Below are positions 58,065 to 64,000 of a stretch of 64,000 bases of DNA, one piece after another (the first letter of the stretch is position 1; each line of letters begins with the position of its first letter). This DNA is from Myxococcota bacterium. Lineage in GTDB: Bacteria; Myxococcota_A; Bradymonadia; UBA7976; UBA1532. The notes under the pieces are model-generated. The model searched no databases. It worked only from the letters and a program-made list of their open reading frames with translations, and was not told the DNA's origin. The stretch is taken from contig CAUJDF010000028.1 of assembly GCA_963169045.1 (NCBI GenBank), forward strand, positions 1 through 64,000, read 5' to 3'. The position numbers and the translations under genes are program-made.

Positions 58065-58946
58065 GTGGAGAAGTCCACTTTCCAGGCGAAGATCGGCCTG
58101 GCCGAGATGCTCAAGGGTGGCGTCATCATGGACGTCGTCGACGCGACCCAGGCGAAGATCGCCGAGGACGCGGGCGCGGCCGCGGTGATGGCCCTCGAGC
58201 GCGTCCCCGCCCAGATCCGCAAGGACGGCGGCGTGGCGCGCGCCAGCGATCCGGCGATGATCCGCTCGATTCAGGAGGCGGTCAGCATCCCGGTGATGGC
58301 CAAGGTGCGCATCGGCCACTTCATGGAGGCCCGCATCCTCGAGGCGCTCGAGGTGGACTTCATCGACGAGAGCGAGGTCCTGACGCCCGCCGACGACCAG
58401 TTCCACATCGACAAGCACGCCTTCAGGGTGCCCTTCGTCTGCGGCTGCAAGGACCTCGGCGAGGCCCTGCGCCGCATCGGCGAGGGCGCGGCGATGATGC
58501 GCACCAAGGGCGAGGCCGGCACCGGCGACATCAGCGAGGGAGTGCGCCACCTGCGCACGCTGCGCGCCCAGATCCGCAAGCTGACGACGCTCTCCGACGA
58601 GGAGATGATGACCGAGGCCAAGAACCTCGGCGCGCCCTACGACCTCGTGAAGCAGGTGGCCCGCGACGGCAAGCTGCCGGTCCCGAACTTCGCCGCCGGC
58701 GGCATCGCCACCCCCGCCGACGCCGCGCTGTGCATGGCGCTCGGCGCCGAGTCGGTGTTCGTCGGCAGCGGCATCTTCCTGAGCGAGGACCCCGCCCGCC
58801 GCGCGAAGGCGATCGTCGACGCGACCACCTACTGGCAGGACGCGAAGAAGCTCGCCGAGATCAGCACCGGCCTCGGCAACGCCATGCGCGGCACCGAGCG
58901 CACGAAGCTCCCCGAAGAGCAGCGCCTGGCCGTCCGGGGCTGGTGA
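58065..58946 (+). CDS. pdxS: pyridoxal 5'-phosphate synthase subunit PdxS
   Basis: PdxS makes PLP from ribose 5-phosphate, glyceraldehyde 3-phosphate and ammonia supplied by PdxT. The 293-residue protein matches the family along its length: [48 protein letters not shown] with Lys80 for substrate binding, [10 protein letters not shown], and the phosphate site [14 protein letters not shown] with VFVGSGIF. The start is a GTG behind GGAGG. pdxT follows after about 110 bp. Confidence 0.98.
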   Translation: MEKSTFQAKIGLAEMLKGGVIMDVVDATQAKIAEDAGAAAVMALERVPAQIRKDGGVARASDPAMIRSIQEAVSIPVMAKVRIGHFMEARILEALEVDFIDESEVLTPADDQFHIDKHAFRVPFVCGCKDLGEALRRIGEGAAMMRTKGEAGTGDISEGVRHLRTLRAQIRKLTTLSDEEMMTEAKNLGAPYDLVKQVARDGKLPVPNFAAGGIATPADAALCMALGAESVFVGSGIFLSEDPARRAKAIVDATTYWQDAKKLAEISTGLGNAMRGTERTKLPEEQRLAVRGW

Positions 58947-59080
58947 TGTCCGCGCGTCGCAGTCGCGCCGAGGAGCGAGCGCGCCCACAGCGAGCGACGC
59001 AGGCGTACATCGGGTCCGTCAAGGAGCGAGCGAGGACGAAAGCCGCTCCTCGGTGCGAATGGGGCGCGCGGTGCGGATAG
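58946..59080 (+). CDS. possible 44-residue basic peptide between pdxS and pdxT
   Basis: An ATG overlaps the pdxS stop (TGATG) and opens a 44-codon frame ending inside the start of pdxT. The peptide is highly basic (RRSRAEERARPQRATQ, KERARTKAAP) and the DNA has repeated GAGCGAGCG elements. It could be a translated coupling leader or simply the result of a repetitive insertion between the two genes. Coding status is doubtful. Confidence 0.3.
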   Translation: MSARRSRAEERARPQRATQAYIGSVKERARTKAAPRCEWGARCG

Positions 59081-59637
59081 GTGTGCTCGCCCTGCAGGGC
59101 GCGTACGCCGCCCACGCCCGCACCCTCGCGCGCCTCGGTCACGACGTGGTCGAGGTGCGCGAGGCGGCGCAGCTCGACCCCGCCGCGCTCGAGGGCCTCG
59201 CCCTGCCCGGCGGCGAGAGCACCACCCACCTGAAGATCATCGACCGGCAGGGGCTGCGCGCGGCGCTCGAGACCTACGTGCGCTCCGGGCGCCCGGTGCT
59301 GGCGACGTGCGCGGGGCTCATCCTCGCCGCCCGCCGCGTCACCGGCCCCGCGCAGGAGAGCTTCGGCTGGCTCGACGTCGAGGTGGCCCGCAACGCCTGG
59401 GGCCGGCAGGTGCACAGCTTCGAGGCCGCGACCGACGCGCCCTTCGACGCGCAGGGCCCGCTGCCGCTGATCTTCATCCGCGCCCCGCGCATCCGCGCCG
59501 TCGGCCCCGCCGCCGAGGTGGTCGCCACGTTCGACGGCGAGCCCATCCTCGTGCGCCAGGGTCGCGTCTTCGGCGCGACCTTCCACCCCGAGCTCACCGA
59601 CGACGCGCGGCTGCACGCGCGGGTGTTCAGCGCCTGA
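59059..59637 (+). CDS. pdxT: pyridoxal 5'-phosphate synthase glutaminase PdxT
   Basis: PdxT hydrolyses glutamine and passes ammonia to PdxS. The protein has RIGVLALQGAYAAH at the start, the oxyanion-forming LPGGESTTHLK, the nucleophile Cys84 in ATCAGLIL, and His176 with Glu178 in FHPEL. With the ATG at 59059 it is 192 residues; a GTG at 59071 would give 188, closer to the family norm. Its last 11 bases overlap the crotonase gene on the opposite strand. Confidence 0.95.
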   Translation: MGRAVRIGVLALQGAYAAHARTLARLGHDVVEVREAAQLDPAALEGLALPGGESTTHLKIIDRQGLRAALETYVRSGRPVLATCAGLILAARRVTGPAQESFGWLDVEVARNAWGRQVHSFEAATDAPFDAQGPLPLIFIRAPRIRAVGPAAEVVATFDGEPILVRQGRVFGATFHPELTDDARLHARVFSA

Positions 59638-60376
59638 GCGCGTTTGCGAGGGCCTGCTGCGCCTGCGGCGAGGTGATCGCGTCGACGAAGTCGCCGTACT
59701 CCGCCTCGGCGAGGCGGTCGATGCGCGCCCAGGACTCGGCGCGCAGGCTCGTCTTCGCCAGCGCGAAGGTGCGCAGGGGCCGCGACACGACCGTCTGCAG
59801 CCACTGACGCGCGTCGCCGAGCGGGTCGGCGGAGAGGACGTCGCCGACGCCCATGTCGTAGGCGACGCGCGGGTTGACGGTGCCGGCGCCGTAGACGAGC
59901 GCGCGGAAGGCCCGCGGCGACAGGGCGTGGTGCACGATCTCGAACGCCACCCGCGGGAACGGCACGCCGACGGCGAGCTCCGTCAGGCCGAGCCGCACGT
60001 CGGGGCTCGTCGGCAGGGCCAGGAAGTCGGCGGTGAGCGCCAGCACGAGCCCGCCGGCGATGGCGTGCGCGGAGACGGCGACCGCCACCGGCTTCGTCAG
60101 GCGGTAGAGCGTGCCGTAGACCTCGTCGAAGCGGCTCAGGAACGGGACCGCGGCGCGCTCGTCGAGCGTGAGCACCTCGCGCAGGTCGAGCCCGGCCGAG
60201 AAGCAGCGGCCCTCGCCGCGGACGAGCACGCCGCGCACGTCGGGGTGGCCCTCGATCTCGCGCAGCGTCGCGGAGAGGTCGGAGAGCAGCGACAGGCTCA
60301 GCGCGTTCACGGGCGGGCGGTCGAGCACGAGCTCGGCGATGCCGTCGCGGTCGATGTCGTAGCGGACGTCTCCCAT
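59627..60376 (-). CDS. crotonase-family enoyl-CoA hydratase/isomerase
   Basis: The 249-residue protein has crotonase features: LVLDRPPVNALS, the oxyanion-hole segment GRCFSAGLDL near residue 57, AHAIAGGLVLALTADF near 103-118, and LGLTELAVGVPFP near 128-140. The second segment lacks the Glu of true enoyl-CoA hydratases, where GGGCELA is usual. It may therefore be an isomerase, hydrolase or a member with another acyl-CoA reaction. It is divergent from the Cys-repeat peptide gene. Confidence 0.88.
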   Translation of the reverse strand: MGDVRYDIDRDGIAELVLDRPPVNALSLSLLSDLSATLREIEGHPDVRGVLVRGEGRCFSAGLDLREVLTLDERAAVPFLSRFDEVYGTLYRLTKPVAVAVSAHAIAGGLVLALTADFLALPTSPDVRLGLTELAVGVPFPRVAFEIVHHALSPRAFRALVYGAGTVNPRVAYDMGVGDVLSADPLGDARQWLQTVVSRPLRTFALAKTSLRAESWARIDRLAEAEYGDFVDAITSPQAQQALANALRR

Positions 60377-60437
60377 CAGGTGCCTCCGGAGCGGGTCGCG
60401 GCAGCATCGCCCGCGCCCCGCAGCGCCCGCAAGGCCG

Positions 60438-60467
60438 TTGACAGCGCCCTCGCGGTGCGCCAGTGAT
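60438..60467 (+). promoter_or_regulatory. possible promoter of the Cys-repeat peptide gene
   Basis: TTGACA (60438-60443) is a perfect -35 element in a GC-rich setting. The best -10 with suitable spacing is AGTGAT (60462-60467), which matches only three of six positions. It lies 28 bp before the ATG. Confidence 0.35.
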
Positions 60468-60495
60468 CCGCCCGCGTTACAGGGAGACATCGAAG

Positions 60496-60783
60496 ATGCG
60501 TAAGACGACGATCGGCGCCCTCGTGGGCGCGGTGACCCTTGGCAGCCTGTCCCTCGCCACCGCCGCGGAGCCCGCCAAGGCGCCCGCGCCCGGCTCGGCG
60601 GCCGCGCCCGCCAGCACGCCCGCCCCGGGCTCGGCGGCGGCCCCCGCCAGCACCCCCGCGGCCCCTGCCAGCGGGGAGGCGCGCAAGGCCGGCGGCGTGC
60701 CCGGCCCCGACGCCGCCGAGAAGAAGTGCGGCGGCGAGAAGGCCTGCGGCGGCGAGAAGGCCTGCGGCGGCGACCACAAGTAG
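60496..60783 (+). CDS. small secreted protein with CGG repeats, bufferin/HvfA-like
   Basis: The 95-residue protein has a Sec signal peptide (TIGALVGAVTLGSLSLATAA). An Ala/Pro/Ser linker with two repeats of APGSAAAPASTP follows, then a C-terminus with three Cys (78, 84, 90) in KKCGGEKACGGEKACGGDHK. The architecture and the EKxCGG motifs recall the HvfA/bufferin peptides, copper-binding RiPPs whose Cys residues are modified by a DUF692 (MNIO) enzyme. No DUF692 or DUF2063-type partner gene is in the window. Without it, the peptide may act as a plain metal-binding protein. The ATG is preceded by GGGAG. Confidence 0.75.
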   Translation: MRKTTIGALVGAVTLGSLSLATAAEPAKAPAPGSAAAPASTPAPGSAAAPASTPAAPASGEARKAGGVPGPDAAEKKCGGEKACGGEKACGGDHK

Positions 60784-60789
60784 CCGTCG

Positions 60790-62130
60790 CTACCCTCGCG
60801 CGCCCTCCCGCGGGAAGAGCGGCACGAGGTCGGCGGGGCGCAGCCGGTCCACGGCGGCGACCACGTCGGCCTCGAGCGCGGCGCGCTCCGCCCGCAACCC
60901 CTCGACCTCCCGGCGGAAACGCAGCAGCCGCGACGTCGCGGCCAGCGTGCGCTTCAGGTGGCCCCAGCGGTCGAGCACGCGCAGCGTCGCGTACAGCGAG
61001 AGCGGCAGCGTCACCGCGGCCAGCAACGCCCACGGCCAGCCCCACAGCCAGCCGGCCAGCGCCGACAGCGTCGCGTGCGCCCCGAGGATGCTCAGGAAGC
61101 CGGCGAGGAACTTCGTCGTCCCGACCACGTCCTTGCGCGGGGCGAGGCGCGGCCCCGCGAGTCGGATGAGGAAGATCAGCGGGAAGTGTACGAGCCCGCC
61201 GATCGCCGCCAGCGGCAGCCACACGAGCGCCAACAGCACGTGCCGCAACACGCGCCCCGCGACCTCGCCGGGACGCTGGTCCCGCTGCACGTCGCGGTCG
61301 GCGAGGCCGAGGTCGTCGAGGCGGTCCTGGTACCGGCGCGCCCGCGCGTACAGCGCCCGGACGTCGGGCCGCTCCCGCACCTGCGGGTACACGTCGTTGA
61401 AGCGGCGCGCCAGCTCGACGCGGTCCTCGAGGCGGATGTCGGGCGGCTGGTAGAGGCGGCGCACCGTGTCGAGCACGCGCACCGTCTCCCAGTCGTCGGC
61501 GTTCACCGTCAGGCCGCGCAGGCGCCGCTCGAGCTCGTCGGTGAGCGACTGGACGGCGGCGCGGTCGTCGGCGGCGTACGCCGCGAGCCACGCCGCGTCG
61601 ATGGCGATCGGGTCGCCGTACTGCACGAGCGCGCTGCTGCGGAAGCGCTTGCGGTGGGCATAGTGCAGGCCGCACGGCACGACCCGCACCGCGGCGCCGC
61701 GCCGGGCGGCGCCGAGCGCGATGCGCGCCGCCCCGGTCTTGAGGCGCGCCAGGTGCGCGTCGTCGTGGCTCAGCCCTTCGGGGAAGATGCCCATGGCGCC
61801 GCCGCGCCCGAGCACGTCGAACAGCGCCTCGAACGTCGCCTCGTTGTCGACGTTGCCGCCGTGGTCCTGCTTCCGCCGGATGGGCACGGCGTGCATGTTC
61901 ACGAGGAAGAAGCGCAGGAGGCGGCTGCGGAAGAGCACGTCCTTCGCGGCGAAGCTGACGACGCGGCCGCACGTGCCGATGACGACGACCGGATCCAGTA
62001 GTGAATTCGGGTGGTTGCCGCAGAAGACGACCGGCCCGTCCGCCGGGACGCGCTCGCGTCCGACGACCTCGACGCGGCGGAAGAACACGCCGAGGGCCGC
62101 GCGCAGCAGCATCCGCAGCAGGCGGTACAT
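60790..62130 (-). CDS. PlsC-like acyltransferase with extra membrane domain
   Basis: The first 210 residues form a glycerol-3-phosphate/1-acyl-glycerol-3-phosphate acyltransferase domain: block I GNHPNSLLDP with His40 and Asp46, block III IFPEGLSHD at about 115-123, and block IV-like VVPCGLHYAH. These enzymes add a fatty acid during phospholipid synthesis. Residues about 280-390 contain two to four membrane helices (HVLLALVWLPLAAIGGLVHF, WALLAAVTLPLSLYATL) and the C-terminus is a charged helix. The long C-terminal half (446 residues in total) is typical of the bacterial GPAT/DHAPAT-like group. Converges with the Cys-repeat gene. Confidence 0.88.
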   Translation of the reverse strand: MYRLLRMLLRAALGVFFRRVEVVGRERVPADGPVVFCGNHPNSLLDPVVVIGTCGRVVSFAAKDVLFRSRLLRFFLVNMHAVPIRRKQDHGGNVDNEATFEALFDVLGRGGAMGIFPEGLSHDDAHLARLKTGAARIALGAARRGAAVRVVPCGLHYAHRKRFRSSALVQYGDPIAIDAAWLAAYAADDRAAVQSLTDELERRLRGLTVNADDWETVRVLDTVRRLYQPPDIRLEDRVELARRFNDVYPQVRERPDVRALYARARRYQDRLDDLGLADRDVQRDQRPGEVAGRVLRHVLLALVWLPLAAIGGLVHFPLIFLIRLAGPRLAPRKDVVGTTKFLAGFLSILGAHATLSALAGWLWGWPWALLAAVTLPLSLYATLRVLDRWGHLKRTLAATSRLLRFRREVEGLRAERAALEADVVAAVDRLRPADLVPLFPREGARG

Positions 62131-62148
62131 GCGGCGATTGTGTTCCGT

Positions 62149-63900
62149 TCAGGGCTGGACGGGAAGGCCGCCGATGTTCGACTGGTAGAGGGCGTCCTCG
62201 TAGCGGGTCGTCGGCACGGCCTGGCCGCTGCCGGCGCTGATCAGCACCTGGAAGCCGCCGGCGTCGAGCGGGAAGCCGACGTCGACGCGGTAGCTGACGC
62301 GGTTGAACTGCGGGACGAGCGCGCGCAGGCCGAGGCCGGCGCTGTGGTGCCAGGCGACGTCCTCGAGGCGCTCGAAGACGCTGCCGCCGTCGTAGAAGAG
62401 CACGCCGCCGACGTGCACGAAGGACCAGACCCACGGCGCGGTGCGGTACTCGAGGCCGGCGCGCAGCAGATCGACGCCGAAGCCGAAGAACGCCTGGCTC
62501 TCGTAGCCGCGCAGGCCGTTGTCGCCGCCGAGGCTCACGAGGGTGCTCGCCGAGTCGTCGCGGCGCCCCGTGTAGTCGCCGCGCAGGACGAGGCGGCCGA
62601 GACCCAGCGTGGGCGTGGCGCCGCGGGCGCGCAGGTAGAGCACCTCGTCGAGGCGGTCGCGCCCCTCGAGGCGAGTCTCGCCCGCCGCCGCCACCTCGGC
62701 GAGGCCGTCGCCCGCGAAGGCGCCGACGTAGCCGAGCCGCGCGCCGACGACGACCGCGTCCTCCGTCGAGCCGAGCGCCTCGAGCGGCACCGACACCGAG
62801 GTGCCCCAGAAGGCGCCGAGCCGCACGTCCTCGCTCTGCCCGAAGGTGGCGAGGTCGCGATACGTCTTCCAGCGGGGCTCGAAGCCCGACACGCCGGCGA
62901 ACGGGTACACGGACGTGCGCTCGCGCGGCAGCACGTCGCGCCGGAACGCCGCGGCGCTCTCGGGGGGCAGCCCGGTCTCGTCGTTCGCCTCGACCTCGAG
63001 GCGCCCGAAGCCGCCGCCGAGCTGGAACTGGTGCTTGAAGTCGTCGCCGACCTGGTAGGTGCCCGAGGCGCTGGCGGTCACGAAGCGCTGGTCCCAGACG
63101 CGCCGGATCGCCTCGACCTCGGCCGTGCCGGGGTCGTCGTAGCGCAGCACCTCGCCGTCCTGGATCTGGCGCGCGACGCGGAAGTCGAACTCGCCGCCGA
63201 CGCCCCAGCCCCAGCGCTGCGCGAGGTTGCGCAGCGGGCGCTCGAGGCGCAGCGAGCCGCGCGCCCCCTCGCCGTCGCCCGTCTCGCGCGAGAAGATCAC
63301 GTCGAACGACTGCGTGAGCGCCAGGTCCGAGGCCATGAGGCGCGGATCGAGGTACACCTCGCCGACCGAGTAGCTCAGCGGCGCGATCGACACGCGGACC
63401 GTCGCCCGGTTCGCCCGCCCGAACAGGTTGCGCTCGGTGAGCTGCACCGTGGCCTCGTCGAGCGTCCCGCCCGTGAGCTGGAAGGACTGCTCGAGCCGCA
63501 GCGTCCACAGGTCGCGGGTGTAGACGACCACGCCGACCTCGTCGGGGGCGGCCACCCGGACGGGCACCACCCGCACGAGCGAGAAGATGTCCATCTCGCG
63601 CAGGATGCGGGACGTCTCCTCGGCGCGCTCGGGCGTGTACGGCTCGCCGGGCGCCAGCAGCACCTCGCGCGCGATCACGTCCTCGTCGGTGAGCCAGTGG
63701 AAGAGGTTGAAGAAGGTCGGGATCCACTCGTCCTCGACGAACACGTCCTCCTGGACGACGCGCACCCAGGCGATGCGCTTGCCCTCCGGCGCGGGTTCGG
63801 GGGTGAGCCGCTCGACGCCGAGCACGCGCGCGACGCGGGCGTCTTCGTAGGTGAGATCAGGGGACGCGAGCAGCGCCGCGGCCAGCAGCAGCGGCCCCAT
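62149..63900 (-). CDS. Omp85/BamA-like outer membrane protein
   Basis: The 583-residue protein has a short signal peptide (GPLLLAAALLAS). A POTRA-like region (about 60-120) includes APGEPYTPERAEETSRILREM and FSLVRVVPVRV. A C-terminal beta-barrel follows with alternating strands (GSLRLERPLRNLAQRW, GARLGYVGAFAGDGLAEVAA) and the barrel motif LVSLGGDNGLRGYESQAFFG near 470, the conserved RGY of the Omp85 superfamily. With only one POTRA-like domain it is a smaller surface-antigen member rather than BamA itself. The ATG at 63900 shares a base with the upstream stop; a GTG at 63909 is an alternative. Confidence 0.85.
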   Translation of the reverse strand: MGPLLLAAALLASPDLTYEDARVARVLGVERLTPEPAPEGKRIAWVRVVQEDVFVEDEWIPTFFNLFHWLTDEDVIAREVLLAPGEPYTPERAEETSRILREMDIFSLVRVVPVRVAAPDEVGVVVYTRDLWTLRLEQSFQLTGGTLDEATVQLTERNLFGRANRATVRVSIAPLSYSVGEVYLDPRLMASDLALTQSFDVIFSRETGDGEGARGSLRLERPLRNLAQRWGWGVGGEFDFRVARQIQDGEVLRYDDPGTAEVEAIRRVWDQRFVTASASGTYQVGDDFKHQFQLGGGFGRLEVEANDETGLPPESAAAFRRDVLPRERTSVYPFAGVSGFEPRWKTYRDLATFGQSEDVRLGAFWGTSVSVPLEALGSTEDAVVVGARLGYVGAFAGDGLAEVAAAGETRLEGRDRLDEVLYLRARGATPTLGLGRLVLRGDYTGRRDDSASTLVSLGGDNGLRGYESQAFFGFGVDLLRAGLEYRTAPWVWSFVHVGGVLFYDGGSVFERLEDVAWHHSAGLGLRALVPQFNRVSYRVDVGFPLDAGGFQVLISAGSGQAVPTTRYEDALYQSNIGGLPVQP

Positions 63901-64000
63901 CAGCGCCACACGCGCGGGCAGGCGACGCCGAGCGTCTCGAGGAACGCGAGGTGCGCGGCGGGGAGCGGCGCCCGGGCCTCGACCCGCGCGCCGGTGACGG
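63900..64000 (-). CDS. C-terminal end of an unidentified protein (partial)
   Basis: On the minus strand, a frame enters from the right edge and runs 32 codons (VTGARVEARAPLPAAH, LAFLETLGVACPRVWR) to a TGA that overlaps the ATG of the Omp85-like gene (TGATG). The bias for G or C at third positions and the coupled overlap suggest a real gene in the same operon. Too little is visible to name it. Confidence 0.5.
   Translation of the reverse strand, partial: VTGARVEARAPLPAAHLAFLETLGVACPRVWR

Noticed and set aside
60377-63727. Long minus-strand frame upstream of the crotonase, which could suggest a fused protein
   Set aside because: The crotonase start at 60376 fits the family. The upstream extension crosses the divergent promoter and the genes at 60496 and 62149, and is Arg-rich shadow sequence.

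Overview
The window is GC-rich DNA (third codon positions almost all G or C) that looks like a chromosome segment of a myxobacterium-like organism (Myxococcota). Four things point there: a 1,804-residue secreted protein ending in a MYXO-CTERM sorting signal; many lipoproteins whose mature N-termini are rich in Asp-Ala-Gly; an alternative complex III plus A2-type caa3 oxidase operon; and sigma-54-type regulation. I saw no rRNA or tRNA gene, CRISPR array, prophage or insertion sequence.

Layout. 1-3957: end of a Gly/Cys-rich repeat protein, infA (IF-1, minus strand, near-consensus promoter), then a plus-strand trio (conserved hypothetical, lipoprotein, Ntn isoaspartyl peptidase). 3967-20977: a long minus-strand run with a GT-C-like membrane protein, GlgX, a small membrane protein, a ClC channel, the giant MopE/thrombospondin-3 MYXO-CTERM protein, a lipin-like HAD lipoprotein, an APC permease, a small lipoprotein and a periplasmic protein. 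21065-25589 (plus): a DUF362 protein, a Prc/Tsp protease, and a textbook sigma-54 promoter driving a 57-codon mini-gene coupled to a SleB-like hydrolase. A 20-bp perfect hairpin separates this from the next block.

25707-38231 (minus) is a compact respiratory operon with mostly overlapping start and stop codons: actA-actB-actC-actD-actE-actF, a 109-residue membrane protein of unknown function, SCO, then oxidase subunits II (fused to cytochrome c), I, III and IV. Together they would take electrons from quinol through alternative complex III to the caa3 oxidase. Divergent from it is a lipoprotein joining DNRLRE, sugar-dehydrogenase-like propeller and cytochrome c segments.

41414-44834 is a regulatory cluster: an orphan NtrC-family response regulator, divergent from a DksA-like zinc finger protein and a protein that appears to join an HPF/RaiA-like domain to a sigma-factor region-4 helix-turn-helix, behind a sigma-54-like promoter, then a DUF2934 protein. 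44786-52339: a LysR regulator, an alpha/beta hydrolase, and icmF (fused isobutyryl-CoA mutase) with an amidase and an FMN reductase. 52411-57753: small membrane proteins, a MATE exporter, a DUF433 antitoxin with a broken DUF5615 toxin, a secreted hydrolase and an SGNH lipoprotein. 58065-64000: pdxS/pdxT (pyridoxal phosphate synthesis), a crotonase, a small Cys-repeat secreted peptide resembling bufferin/HvfA precursors, a PlsC-like acyltransferase, an Omp85-like outer-membrane protein and the end of one more gene.

The most promising leads for something undescribed are the DksA-like plus HPF/sigma-like fusion module, the sigma-54 mini-gene/hydrolase pair, the Cys-repeat peptide and the unknown subunit inside the respiratory operon. 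All functional calls come from reading motifs; no database search was possible.
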